This document shows, one piece after another, positions 36,942 to 45,578 of a DNA stretch of 64,000 bases. This DNA comes from Veillonella sp. R32 (GTDB lineage: Bacteria > Bacillota > Negativicutes > Veillonellales > Veillonellaceae). Position 1 is the first letter of the stretch, and the number at the start of each line of letters is the position of its first letter. Both the position numbers and the translations under genes were made by a program. Where the stretch lies: contig NZ_NMZQ01000001.1 in the NCBI RefSeq assembly GCF_010093125.1, positions 62,001 to 126,000 of the forward strand, given 5' to 3'. Below the pieces are notes generated by a model. That model was not told where the DNA came from. It saw only the letters and a list, made by a program, of their open reading frames with translations, and made no database searches.

Positions 36942-37913
36942 ATGAACGTTTTAGAACAAGCAGCACAGGTGCTTCACGAAGAAGCGCAGGCCATTGAAAA
37001 ACTAATTACCACCTTAGATAGTAATTTTACAGAGGCCGTTAATATGATTTTGAATTCCAACGGTCGCGTTGTATGTACGGGCATGGGAAAATCAGGTCAT
37101 ATTGCTCGTAAAGTAGCGGCTACGCTAGCTTCAACAGGCACACCTGCCTTATTTTTACATCCTGGTGAAGGGGTGCATGGTGATTTAGGTATGGTCACAT
37201 CGGAAGATATTGTGTTAGCTTTTTCTAATAGTGGTGAAACGAGCGAAGTTATCAGTTTATTACCTTCTTTACGCCGTATTGGGGCGCGTCTTATTAGCGT
37301 AGTAGGGAAGCATAATTCTACCTTAGCTAAGAATTCCGATATTGTTCTCTTAGTAGAAGTGGAACGAGAAGCGTGTCCGCTTGGCTTAGCACCTACTACA
37401 AGTACGACTGTGGCGTTAGCTTTGGGTGATGCTTTAGCAGTATGTTTATTGGATCGTCATAAATTTACGCCTGAGAATTTTGCCATTTTCCATCCCGGTG
37501 GTTCCTTGGGGCGTAAATTATTGCTTACTGTAGAAAACATTATGCACAGTGGCGAAGATAATCCTGTGGTCTATAAAGGGGCGACTGTTCGTGATGCTTT
37601 ATTTGTGATGACGGAAAAAGGCTTAGGCGCTACTAATGTAGTGGATGAAGATGGCCGCTTGTTAGGGCTTGTAACGGATGGTGATATTCGTCGCGGTTTA
37701 GATGCAGGCAGTAATTTCTTAGAATGGCCAGTAGAGGATATGATGACGGCTATGCCACGAACCATTACAAAAGATAAATTGGCTGCCGAAGCCTTACATT
37801 TAATGGAAAAGAATCAACCTCGTCCAATTACGGTGTTGCCAGTAGTGGACGATAACAAACATTGTTTAGGTATTGTCCATATTACTGACTTATTACGTCG
37901 AGGTATTGTATAA
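36942..37913 (+). CDS. kdsD: arabinose-5-phosphate isomerase (KdsD)
   Basis: Makes D-arabinose 5-phosphate from ribulose 5-phosphate. An SIS domain (VVCTGMGKSGHIARKVAATL near residue 50, ISNSGET-like AFSNSGETSEV) precedes two CBS domains (~residues 205-323: ENIMHSGEDNPVV and VEDMMTAMPRTITKDKLA). 323 residues. ATG 36942 lies behind GAGGGGAT; TTG 36915 is less likely. Its stop overlaps kdsC by one base. Confidence 0.94.
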   Translation: MNVLEQAAQVLHEEAQAIEKLITTLDSNFTEAVNMILNSNGRVVCTGMGKSGHIARKVAATLASTGTPALFLHPGEGVHGDLGMVTSEDIVLAFSNSGETSEVISLLPSLRRIGARLISVVGKHNSTLAKNSDIVLLVEVEREACPLGLAPTTSTTVALALGDALAVCLLDRHKFTPENFAIFHPGGSLGRKLLLTVENIMHSGEDNPVVYKGATVRDALFVMTEKGLGATNVVDEDGRLLGLVTDGDIRRGLDAGSNFLEWPVEDMMTAMPRTITKDKLAAEALHLMEKNQPRPITVLPVVDDNKHCLGIVHITDLLRRGIV

Positions 37914-38434
37914 TGAACATAAAATGTTTAATTCTAGATGTAGACGGTGTGATGACGGAAGGCGGTATTATTTATACTGCCAAGGGTGATGAAATCAAGT
38001 GTTTTAACTCACAAGACGGTTTAGGCCTAGCGTTAGCGCGTCTCGGGGGCTTGAAATTGGCCGTTATTACAGGCCGTCACTCTGAAATGGTAGATCGTCG
38101 CACCAAGGAATTAAAATTTGATTTTGTCCGTATGGGCTGTCATAATAAGACAGAAGCTATTAAAGAATTAGCTGCGGAATTAGACATTTCAACGGATGAA
38201 ATGGCGTATATGGGGGATGACCTTAATGATTTAGGGGCTCTTTCCGTAGTAGGCTTTCCTATGGCACCGGCTAATGGGGTAGCTGAAGTTAAAGCAGTGG
38301 CTAAATTTATTACTACAAAAGGTGGCGGTCACGGTGCTGTTCGTGAAGCTATCGAATATATTTTTAAGGAAGTTGGTCGTTGGGACCAATTAGTTGATGA
38401 TTATCGTAATGAAGTATATAGTCAAGGTCAGTAG
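37913..38434 (+). CDS. kdsC: Kdo-8-phosphate phosphatase (KdsC)
   Basis: HAD-family phosphatase removing the phosphate from Kdo-8-P. LDVDGVMTEGGIIYT (nucleophile Asp), AVITGRHSEMVDRR and MGDDLNDLGALSVVG are the HAD motifs. 173 residues, with no cap insert, as for KdsC. Coupled to kdsD through TAATG. Confidence 0.94.
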   Translation: MNIKCLILDVDGVMTEGGIIYTAKGDEIKCFNSQDGLGLALARLGGLKLAVITGRHSEMVDRRTKELKFDFVRMGCHNKTEAIKELAAELDISTDEMAYMGDDLNDLGALSVVGFPMAPANGVAEVKAVAKFITTKGGGHGAVREAIEYIFKEVGRWDQLVDDYRNEVYSQGQ

Positions 38435-38454
38435 CGAAAGGAGGTACGTACGGT

Positions 38455-39390
38455 ATGTCAAATGAGTGGCAATATAAATTGTTAAAAGGCTTAAGTGCTT
38501 TAACTTGTAAGATGTCGTATCGCACGATACTTCGTATAGGGGCGACGTTAGGACCTTTATATTCGCTTGTAGGGAAAAAACAAAAGAAGCGAGGTATTTA
38601 TAATGTAATGAAAGGCATGAATGTGTCGGAAGCTGAGGCTGCTCAAATTTTAGAAGAATTATTCAAGAATTTGGGACGGTCCGCTTTGGAAATTCTATAC
38701 ATGCCGAATTTAACCAAGGAATTTATTGCTGAGCATATTGAAATGTACGGCTTAGAATATTTAGATAAAGCCTTAGCTGAACAACGAGGGGTCGTTATTT
38801 TGACAGCCCATGTGGGCAACTGGGAATGGATGGGGGCAGCCTTAGCGGCTTGTGGCTATCCATCCACAACCATAGTTAAAAAACAACCTAATGCACAGGT
38901 GACACGCTTGCTCAATGAATACCGTGAAATGGTCGGCTTAGAAGTATTTGCTCGTGGTGGGTCTGAAATGATTCGGGCTGTAAAAGCAATGAAACAGAAG
39001 AAGTTATTAGGTTTCTTAGCGGATCAAGATGGTTATATTCAAGGCTTACCAGTTGAGTTCTTAGGTCAGGATTCCTCGGCCGTTACAGGGCCAGCTACGT
39101 TTGCCCAGAAATTTAAAGCACCAGTAGTGCCTGTATTTACCCATCGCAAGGCTGACGGTATTGGCCATGTGGTAGAAATTTTACCGCCGCTTTATTATGA
39201 AGATACGGGCCATGAAGCGGAAGACATTTACCGTTTAACAGAAGCCACGGTGCGGGTAACAGAAGATTTTATTCGCCAACATCCAACGGAATGGCTTTGG
39301 TTCCAACATCGCTGGAATACGAAATTGCATGAAATTGTAGATATTGATGAGAAATTGAAGGTGAGGGACGCAGTACATGCTAAAGAATAA
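38455..39390 (+). CDS. lipid A acyltransferase (LpxL/HtrB family), copy 2
   Basis: Second LpxL-type acyltransferase. HVGNWE box near residue 120, GFLADQDGYIQGLPVEFLGQ near residue 190, and WLWFQHRWNTK near the end. 311 residues. AAAGGAGG precedes ATG 38455. Two secondary acyltransferases in one cluster suit a hexa-acylated lipid A. Its last 14 nt overlap lptC. Confidence 0.88.
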   Translation: MSNEWQYKLLKGLSALTCKMSYRTILRIGATLGPLYSLVGKKQKKRGIYNVMKGMNVSEAEAAQILEELFKNLGRSALEILYMPNLTKEFIAEHIEMYGLEYLDKALAEQRGVVILTAHVGNWEWMGAALAACGYPSTTIVKKQPNAQVTRLLNEYREMVGLEVFARGGSEMIRAVKAMKQKKLLGFLADQDGYIQGLPVEFLGQDSSAVTGPATFAQKFKAPVVPVFTHRKADGIGHVVEILPPLYYEDTGHEAEDIYRLTEATVRVTEDFIRQHPTEWLWFQHRWNTKLHEIVDIDEKLKVRDAVHAKE

Positions 39391-39916
39391 GAAAACAATC
39401 TTAGGTATAGCCATTGTGGCGTTGCTCATCGGTCTGTTCGTGTGGATTTTCTTAATCAGTGATGGCGATACGGCCTCGGATCCTACTCAGCCAAAGGGAA
39501 ATTTGGTGACTTTTGAAGGGTCCACTATTACGGAGGAGCAAGCCGGTAAGCTAGCTTGGTCAGTGACGGCGGAGCAGATTAAAGTCAATCCAAAGACTAA
39601 AGAAATTTATCTGACGAATATGAAGGGCACTTTTTACGATGGGGATAAGACTTTAGTTGTTACGGCCCCGCGAGGTTATATGACTGGTGACCATAGTAAA
39701 TTTCAATTAGCTGGTGGTGTAAAAGGCACCAATGGAGCCGATGTAGAATTGACAACAGAAGCAATTGCTTTTGATAATAAGACGAAAAAGTTAACGTCAG
39801 ACACTCCGTTTACCTTTACCAATCAAGAGGCAACGGTGACAGGTGACAAATTAGAAGCAGATACGGTACTCAATAAAGTAACTGCTCATGGTCATGCTAA
39901 ATTGGTTAGAAAGTGA
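39377..39916 (+). CDS. lptC: LPS export protein LptC
   Basis: Bitopic inner-membrane protein that passes LPS from LptBFG to LptA. One N-terminal helix (TILGIAIVALLIGLFVWIFL) and a periplasmic beta-jellyroll, with VTAPRGYMTGDHSKFQLAGG, are typical. 179 residues. The start overlaps the preceding acyltransferase gene. It lies next to lptA. Confidence 0.9.
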   Translation: MLKNKKTILGIAIVALLIGLFVWIFLISDGDTASDPTQPKGNLVTFEGSTITEEQAGKLAWSVTAEQIKVNPKTKEIYLTNMKGTFYDGDKTLVVTAPRGYMTGDHSKFQLAGGVKGTNGADVELTTEAIAFDNKTKKLTSDTPFTFTNQEATVTGDKLEADTVLNKVTAHGHAKLVRK

Positions 39917-39931
39917 TGGGAGGACTCATAA

Positions 39932-40645
39932 ATGAAATTGTCAAAAGTAATGGCGATTACCGCATTGGCGGCTAGTATAGCGGTGCCTGCCTGGGCAGCG
40001 ACTTCTAATATGACAATTACCGCAGATGTGTTGCAATATGATGGTAATAGCGGCTTAGCACAGGCTAAGGGGAATGTAGTTATTATCAATGAAGATAAAA
40101 CGATGACGGGCAAAGAAGGCTGGTATAATACGAAGACTCAAGAAGCTCGTTTAACAGGTGGTATTAGTATGATTGGTACCGATACTTCTATGTCCGCGCA
40201 AGAATTACATAGTACGAATAATGAACAATTAGAAGCTAAAGGTAATGTACGCTTGCAAAAAGAAAACAAGCAAGTATTTGGTGACATTGTAACGTATAAT
40301 ACGAAGACGGAATATGGTACTTCTCGAGGCCATGGTAAATTAGTTATGGATGATGCTGTACTTACTGGTGATTATATTGAAGGTTGGTTAGGGCAAATTC
40401 GTGCGACCGCTCAAGGCAATGTAACCTTGCATAGTGCTAAGCATAATTTAGATGCTAGTGCCGATAATGCGGTGTATACGCAAACGCCTGGTCAAGATGA
40501 TGGGGTAGCGTATCTTACTGGCAATGCACATGCCGTACAGAATGGTAATGTGCTCAATGCACCAGAATTAAAATTAGAAATGAAAGATAATTCAGTACAA
40601 ACTGTAGGGGGCCGTAGTACCTTAGTTATTACGCCACAACAGTAA
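39932..40645 (+). CDS. lptA: LPS periplasmic bridge protein LptA (OstA-like)
   Basis: OstA-like beta-jellyroll protein that forms the periplasmic bridge. Signal peptide MKLSKVMAITALAASIAVPA with cleavage near WAA. Repeated motif ITADVLQYDGNSGLAQAKGN and VFGDIVTYNTKTEYG; 237 residues, longer than E. coli LptA (185) by nearly one more repeat. ATG 39932 after GGGAGGA. lptB follows by 12 bp. Confidence 0.92.
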   Translation: MKLSKVMAITALAASIAVPAWAATSNMTITADVLQYDGNSGLAQAKGNVVIINEDKTMTGKEGWYNTKTQEARLTGGISMIGTDTSMSAQELHSTNNEQLEAKGNVRLQKENKQVFGDIVTYNTKTEYGTSRGHGKLVMDDAVLTGDYIEGWLGQIRATAQGNVTLHSAKHNLDASADNAVYTQTPGQDDGVAYLTGNAHAVQNGNVLNAPELKLEMKDNSVQTVGGRSTLVITPQQ

Positions 40646-40657
40646 GGAGTTGCCTTA

Positions 40658-41377
40658 ATGTTTATTGAAACGAAGGATTTAGTAAAAACCTATAAGGGCC
40701 GTAATGTAGTTGATGGCGTTAGTGTCCGTGTGGAAGAAGGCGAAGTAGTTGGTTTATTAGGCCCCAATGGGGCTGGTAAGACTACGACTTTCTACATGAT
40801 TGTAGGGATTGAAAAACCAAATAAAGGAAGCATTACGATTGGTGGTAAAGATATTTCCCATATGCCTATGTATAAGCGGGCTGACCAAGGTATTGGTTAT
40901 TTACCACAAGAGGCCTCCGTCTTTCGATCTTTATCGGTAGAAGACAATATTCGGGCCATGTTAGAAACGACGGAGAAATCAAAACAAGAAATTGAAGCTA
41001 CTGTAGAGTCCTTGTTGCAAGAATTCCATATTGAACATGTACGTCACCGCCAAGGTATGCAGTTGTCGGGCGGTGAACGTCGGCGTGTGGAAATCGCTCG
41101 TTGTATTGCGTTAGCGCCACGATTTATTTTATTAGATGAACCATTTGCTGGCGTTGATCCAATTGCAGTAGCCGATATTCAATCCATTATTCGACATTTG
41201 AAAGAACGCGGTATTGGGGTCTTGATTACGGACCACAATGTACGTGAAACCTTAGGTATTGTAGACCGGGCTTATATTTTAAGTAATGGTAAAATATTAC
41301 TAGAAGGGTCTGCTGATGAAGTAGCTAATAGTCCAGTAGCGCGTAAGCATTACTTAGGGGATAGTTTTAATTTATAG
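40658..41377 (+). CDS. lptB: LPS export ABC ATPase LptB
   Basis: ATPase of the Lpt exporter. Walker [17 protein letters not shown], signature [14 protein letters not shown], Walker [17 protein letters not shown] and the H-loop [10 protein letters not shown] are characteristic. 239 residues. It precedes the single LptF/G permease. Confidence 0.95.
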   Translation: MFIETKDLVKTYKGRNVVDGVSVRVEEGEVVGLLGPNGAGKTTTFYMIVGIEKPNKGSITIGGKDISHMPMYKRADQGIGYLPQEASVFRSLSVEDNIRAMLETTEKSKQEIEATVESLLQEFHIEHVRHRQGMQLSGGERRRVEIARCIALAPRFILLDEPFAGVDPIAVADIQSIIRHLKERGIGVLITDHNVRETLGIVDRAYILSNGKILLEGSADEVANSPVARKHYLGDSFNL

Positions 41378-41394
41378 GGGTCAGGTGAACACGA

Positions 41395-42486
41395 ATGCGT
41401 ATATTAGATAAATATATATTGAAAAGCTTTGTCGGCCCCTTTCTCTTTGGTATATTTGCTTTTACCAGTATTTTTGTAGGGACGGGGACTTTATTCCGGA
41501 TTGCTCAGTACATTACGGAATATGGTGCCTCCTTGTGGGCCGTAACGCGAGCTTTTATTTTGGCCTTGCCAAGTATTGTAGTCCTTACTTTCCCTATGGC
41601 CGTGTTATTGGCTTCCTTACTAGCCTTTGGGCGTTTGAGTGGTACGAGTGAAATCATTGTTATGCGTGCTGGGGGCCTTAGCTTTTTACGGTTAGCTATG
41701 CCAGTGTATATTGCGGCTTTCTTTATTTCTATCGGTGCTATTGCCTTTAATGAATATGTAGTCCCAGCGGCAAATCATGCGTATCAAAACATTATTCGCA
41801 ATGAAATTAAAAAACAAGCAGAACCGCCAGCGCAGGAACATATTGTACTAAAAACGATGGAGGGGGATGAAATTAGCACCCTCATGTATGCTAAAAAATA
41901 TGATTCCAAGACGAAGTTAATTACTGGTGTAACAGCGCAACTATTTACAAATGGTAATGTAACCCAGATTGAACATGCTGAAACGGCTACTTGGAATGGT
42001 ACCTATTGGGTTATGCACGATGGGGTTATTTATGATTTAGCAGTTGATGGCAATGGTATTGAACGAACTTTACGTTTTAAAGATCAAGTATTGCCAATTG
42101 CGAAAGATCCCGATCAAATTTCTCAAGAACAACGAGATCCTGAAGAAATGACAATCAAGGAGTTACGGGAGCAAATCAAAGCGTTAAAAGCGAGTCATGT
42201 AAAATCGACTAAATGGGAAATGGAAATGTATCAACGATTTACAATCCCTATTGCTAGCTTTGTCTTTGCCTTGGTAGGGGCCCCTTTAGGCCTTCAAAAG
42301 CAACGGTCAAGTTCCTCCATTGGTTTTGGCCTTAGTGTTTTAATTATTTTTGTTTATTATGGCGTCATGACCTTTACCGGTGCTTTGGGTAAAGGCGGGG
42401 CGTTGCCACCAGTAGTAGCGGCGATTATACCAGATACCTTAGGGATTATTGCTGGTTTGTGGCTAAACTGGAAAGTATCAAAATAA
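41395..42486 (+). CDS. LptF/LptG-family LPS export permease
   Basis: Inner-membrane permease of the LptB2FG exporter. Three N-terminal helices, a periplasmic jellyroll (residues ~125-250) and three C-terminal helices are evident; RILDKYILKSFVGPFLFG and the helices after YQRFTIPIASFVFALVGAPL are typical. 363 residues. E. coli needs two such genes (lptF and lptG); here only one is found, so it may form a homodimer or have a partner elsewhere. A terminator follows. Confidence 0.92.
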   Translation: MRILDKYILKSFVGPFLFGIFAFTSIFVGTGTLFRIAQYITEYGASLWAVTRAFILALPSIVVLTFPMAVLLASLLAFGRLSGTSEIIVMRAGGLSFLRLAMPVYIAAFFISIGAIAFNEYVVPAANHAYQNIIRNEIKKQAEPPAQEHIVLKTMEGDEISTLMYAKKYDSKTKLITGVTAQLFTNGNVTQIEHAETATWNGTYWVMHDGVIYDLAVDGNGIERTLRFKDQVLPIAKDPDQISQEQRDPEEMTIKELREQIKALKASHVKSTKWEMEMYQRFTIPIASFVFALVGAPLGLQKQRSSSSIGFGLSVLIIFVYYGVMTFTGALGKGGALPPVVAAIIPDTLGIIAGLWLNWKVSK

Positions 42487-42511
42487 ATACAGAATAAGTG
42501 CAGTCTATATA

Positions 42512-42545
42512 AAACGACCTTGAGATAGCAATCAAGGTCGTTTTT
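42512..42545 (+). terminator. intrinsic terminator closing the LPS cluster
   Basis: AAACGACCTTGA (42512-42523) pairs perfectly with TCAAGGTCGTTT (42532-42543), loop of 8 nt, with T-rich 3' end. Confidence 0.9.
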
Positions 42546-42680
42546 ATATGATAAATAATACTTTTTTCATAGTAATTCACTTTTTCTTTTTTTGAAAATA
42601 GAGTACAATAGAAACTGAGCATAAGATATAGAGTACCGTATATAGACTAAGTATGAGTTAGTGAAAGGAGCGCACCTTCT

Positions 42681-43856
42681 ATGTTGGTAGGTTTGAATAT
42701 TATATTAATCATCGCTATCATGGGTGGGGCGATTGCGTTCATTGGCGATAAATTAGGATCTAGAATAGGCAAAAAAAGAATGTCTATTTTTGGCTTACGG
42801 CCAAAACATACCTCCATTATTATGACGATTATTACGGGGATTTTTATTTCCGCCAGTACGTTGGGGATTTTGGCCTTTGCTTCTGAAAATGTACGAATTG
42901 CTTTATTTGGGATGGAGCAATTGCAAGCTGAAATGGATCAATTAAATAGTGATGTAGCTGCTAAAAATAAAGAATTAGAGGCTGGTAAAAAAGAGTTAAG
43001 TGAAAAGACAGTGGCTTTAAATACTATGCGTAAAGATGTGCAAGCCACTCAAGAAGAATTAGAAGAGGCACGAGCTGCTCGTAACTCTATGAGCGAAGAA
43101 TTAATTTCGGTGCAAGAAGCGTATCGACAAGCGGATGCGCGGTTAGCACAGTCTACTAATGATGTAAAGGCTTTAGAAAGTACTAAACAGGAATTAGAGG
43201 CTCACATTGAAGATTTGAAAGTAACCACTAAGCGGTTAGAAGAAGGGATTACGCATGTTCGTGAAGGCACTGTTTTATTCCGTGTTGGTGAAGTGCTCAG
43301 TGGCGCGTTAATTCGTCCAGGCCTTAATGAAGAAGAAAGTGCGAAAGCAATTACCAATGTATTGAATGATACGAATGGCTTAATTTTACGCCGTTTAGGC
43401 ATTGATGAAAATAAGGCTGTTATTTATGTAAGCCGTTCTAATTTAGAAGACGTAGCTAAACAAGTGGCTAATGCGTCGGAACCAATGACCATTCGCATAA
43501 CGGCAGCGGCTAATATTATTTATGGTGAAGCGGCGTTGGCAGAAATTCATGCGTATCCTTATCGCAAAGTATATGATAAGGGGGATGTCATTTGGACGAC
43601 CACAGTACAAGGTGGTGGAGATGCACAATTTACAGTATTATCGTTCTTAAAAGATGTAAATGGGCAGGCTAAGACACAGGGTATTTTACCCGATCCACTG
43701 AGTGGTGATGTAGGTTCAATGCCAGGTGATGAATTGTTTGATACCATTCGTGAGCTCAGTCGTATGTCCGGGTCGGTTCGTTTAGAAGCAGTCGTACGGG
43801 AAGATACTTATACGACTGGACCGGTACAAATAGAGTTGCGATTGAGTCCGGAGTAG
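42681..43856 (+). CDS. DUF3084 membrane/coiled-coil protein
   Basis: A 391-residue protein with two N-terminal membrane helices (GLNIILIIAIMGGAIAFI and IIMTIITGIFISASTLGIL), about 120 residues of coiled coil (~80-195), and a C-terminal domain with RVGEVLSGALIRPGLNEEES. This order is that of DUF3084 proteins, which are of unknown role and common in Negativicutes and cyanobacteria. ATG 42681 is 18 nt beyond AAAGGAG; no closer in-frame start is obvious. It lies after the LPS terminator, so it has its own transcription, for which no clean promoter was found. Confidence 0.8.
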   Translation: MLVGLNIILIIAIMGGAIAFIGDKLGSRIGKKRMSIFGLRPKHTSIIMTIITGIFISASTLGILAFASENVRIALFGMEQLQAEMDQLNSDVAAKNKELEAGKKELSEKTVALNTMRKDVQATQEELEEARAARNSMSEELISVQEAYRQADARLAQSTNDVKALESTKQELEAHIEDLKVTTKRLEEGITHVREGTVLFRVGEVLSGALIRPGLNEEESAKAITNVLNDTNGLILRRLGIDENKAVIYVSRSNLEDVAKQVANASEPMTIRITAAANIIYGEAALAEIHAYPYRKVYDKGDVIWTTTVQGGGDAQFTVLSFLKDVNGQAKTQGILPDPLSGDVGSMPGDELFDTIRELSRMSGSVRLEAVVREDTYTTGPVQIELRLSPE

Positions 43857-43922
43857 TTATGGTAATTATGCATAAAATGCATAATTTAGATTAAAATTAG
43901 TAACTAAGCGTTATTGACTTTA

Positions 43923-43931
43923 TGGTATAAT
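43923..43931 (+). promoter_or_regulatory. extended -10 promoter of the candidate small RNA
   Basis: TGGTATAAT (43923-43931) is a consensus extended -10. The predicted transcription start near 43938 falls immediately before a paired region. No good -35 hexamer is present at 17 bp; a TTGACT at 43914-43919 is too close. Confidence 0.45.
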
Positions 43932-43937
43932 AAGTAT

Positions 43938-44088
43938 ATCGAAAATATTCGCTTATATGGTTGAATACATCCGTTTAAAGTATTTAAGGATGTATATTGG
44001 GTTAATACATAGGCGTTTATTTTCAGAGATTACTATGCCGGAACAGATACAAATGCTGCCGATAGCTTAGCTACCGACAGCATTTTTT
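43938..44088 (+). ncRNA. candidate structured small RNA, about 150 nt
   Basis: Non-coding stretch between the DUF3084 gene and the RNase H-like gene. From the predicted start, GAAAAT (43941-43946) pairs with ATTTTC (44019-44024), CGCTTAT (43950-43956) with ATAGGCG (44009-44015), and ATACATCC (43965-43972) with GGATGTAT (43988-43995), making one long interrupted rod. A separate terminator hairpin follows at 44052-44088. No open reading frame of useful size lies inside. It could be a free small RNA or a leader of the next gene, whose ribosome site is 18 nt past the terminator. I could not assign it to a known family. Confidence 0.42.
44052..44088 (+). terminator. intrinsic terminator of the candidate small RNA
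   Basis: AATGCTG (44052-44058) pairs with CAGCATT (44078-44084); the stem continues as CGATAGC/GCTACCG with mismatches and a TTA loop, then a run of six T (44083-44088). Confidence 0.75.
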
Positions 44089-44122
44089 GTGGACATTTCT
44101 GATTAAAAGGAGGCGTATTACG

Positions 44123-44587
44123 ATGAATAGCGATCAATTATCAGGTATAAGGGACCAAGCTTTATTGTTAGCTGTCGACCCAGGCCGTGAGAAAAGTGGC
44201 GTTGCTATTATGATTCGCGATACTGCTGAATTAGTAGTTAAAGCTATTTATCCGACGGATCAATTAGACCGTCAGTTACAAGCCTTAGGCGAGCAGTATA
44301 AGGGGCATATTAAAGAGCTAGTCTGCGGTAATGGGACCAATCACAAATATGTATTTCACTTGTTGGAAAATTTGGCGAAGCAATGGGCTATAACGGCGCA
44401 GCTTGCTGAAGAGGCCCATACTACTGAAATGGCTAGAAAACGCTATTTTCAGTGTCATCCGCCAACGGGCTTGAAGCGGTTAGTACCAAAAGGCATGTTA
44501 TATCCACCAGTGCCAGTTGATGATTTTACAGCTTGGATTATTGGTGAACAATATATTTTAAAGATGTCTAAACATGCACAAGTTTAG
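44123..44587 (+). CDS. RNase H-fold (YqgF/RuvC-like) protein of unknown role
   Basis: A 154-residue protein with an RNase H-like fold. LLAVDPGREKSGVAIM near residue 16 carries the first catalytic Asp, ELVCGNGTNHKYV the second strand, QLAEEAHTTEMARKRYF near residue 98 a Glu region and PVDDFTAWIIGEQYIL near the end the last Asp pair. This is the pattern of YqgF nucleases, but a canonical YqgF is at 53163, so this is a divergent paralogue. Start ATG 44123 with AAAGGAGG; TTG at 44087 overlaps the terminator. Substrate not known; 16S rRNA maturation is not implied. Confidence 0.72.
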   Translation: MNSDQLSGIRDQALLLAVDPGREKSGVAIMIRDTAELVVKAIYPTDQLDRQLQALGEQYKGHIKELVCGNGTNHKYVFHLLENLAKQWAITAQLAEEAHTTEMARKRYFQCHPPTGLKRLVPKGMLYPPVPVDDFTAWIIGEQYILKMSKHAQV

Positions 44588-44623
44588 ACAAAGATGAGTT
44601 GCAAAGGAGAAAGGGGATACGCA

Positions 44624-45496
44624 ATGGCTGCTTATAAAAAAGCACAAAAACTTACTTGGAAAGATATTTTAATACGTTATATATGGATTGTAATTGGTGC
44701 CGCCATATATACTTTTGGACTCGATGTATTATTGGTACCTAAAAGCATCATCGACGGTGGTGTAGTTGGTTTAGCCTTGATGGCAGCGGAATTAACCGGC
44801 ATTTCCTTCAGTATTTATTTGGTACTGATTAATCTGCCATTCCTCTATGTGGGCTATAAATTGATAGGACGTAGTTTTACGGTAGCTACTTTATTTGGCG
44901 TTGTATGTATTTCTATTATGTCTTTGTACATGCATACGATTACGCCACCTGATATTGATCCTTTCTTAGCCTCTATCTTTGGTGGGGTCATCCTTGGTAT
45001 CGGGGTAGGGCTCATTATTCGTAATGGGGGCTCTTTGGATGGTGTAGAAATTGTAGCTATTATTATGGATAAGAAAAGCTCCTTCTCGGTAGGTGAAATC
45101 GTTATGATTTGTAACTTATTTATCTTAGGAGCGGCTGGTTTTGTTTATAGCTGGAATAGTGCTATGTATTCCTTAATTGCTTACTTTGTTGCCTATAAAA
45201 TGATGGATATGACTATTACCGGTCTAGAAGAGTCTAAGGGCATTATGATTATTACTGATAGCCCTGATGAAATTCGTGAAGTCCTTATGCATCGCCTTGG
45301 CCGTGGTGTAACTGTTTTATTCGGTGAAGGTGGCTATTCAAAAGAACCAAAAAAAGTGTTATACTCAGTAGTGACGCGTCTTGAGATTACAAAAATGAAA
45401 GACATCGTGTATGAACAAGATGAAAACGCGTTTATTACTATTACTGACGTACATGATGTATTTGGTGGTCAATTCGGTAAGAAGACGATTCACTAA
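44624..45496 (+). CDS. YitT-family membrane protein (DUF161/DUF2179)
   Basis: Five or six membrane segments (for example WIVIGAAIYTFGLDVLLVP, LMAAELTGISFSIYLVLINL) and a C-terminal DUF2179 cytoplasmic domain (GIMIITDSPDEIREVLMHRL then GRGVTVLFGEGGYS). Members are widespread in Firmicutes; function not firmly known, possible transporter. 290 residues. Start ATG 44624 behind GGAGAAAGGGG; in-frame ATG 44594 lies before it. Confidence 0.88.
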   Translation: MAAYKKAQKLTWKDILIRYIWIVIGAAIYTFGLDVLLVPKSIIDGGVVGLALMAAELTGISFSIYLVLINLPFLYVGYKLIGRSFTVATLFGVVCISIMSLYMHTITPPDIDPFLASIFGGVILGIGVGLIIRNGGSLDGVEIVAIIMDKKSSFSVGEIVMICNLFILGAAGFVYSWNSAMYSLIAYFVAYKMMDMTITGLEESKGIMIITDSPDEIREVLMHRLGRGVTVLFGEGGYSKEPKKVLYSVVTRLEITKMKDIVYEQDENAFITITDVHDVFGGQFGKKTIH

Positions 45497-45578
45497 GTGG
45501 CTGTATGCGGTTCTTGGAGAAAGGAGTCTAGCGTAGCGTTTGCTTGTTAAGGAGTAGGTCAAACGGCTAGAAATTTAT

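Noticed and set aside
43914-43919. TTGACT as the -35 of the candidate RNA promoter
   Set aside because: Only 6 bp from the TATAAT; a proper 17-bp partner for it would be TATCGA, which is poor.
43938-44088. Naming the candidate RNA as 6S RNA
   Set aside because: The outline fits but I could not see diagnostic 6S sequence features; left unnamed.
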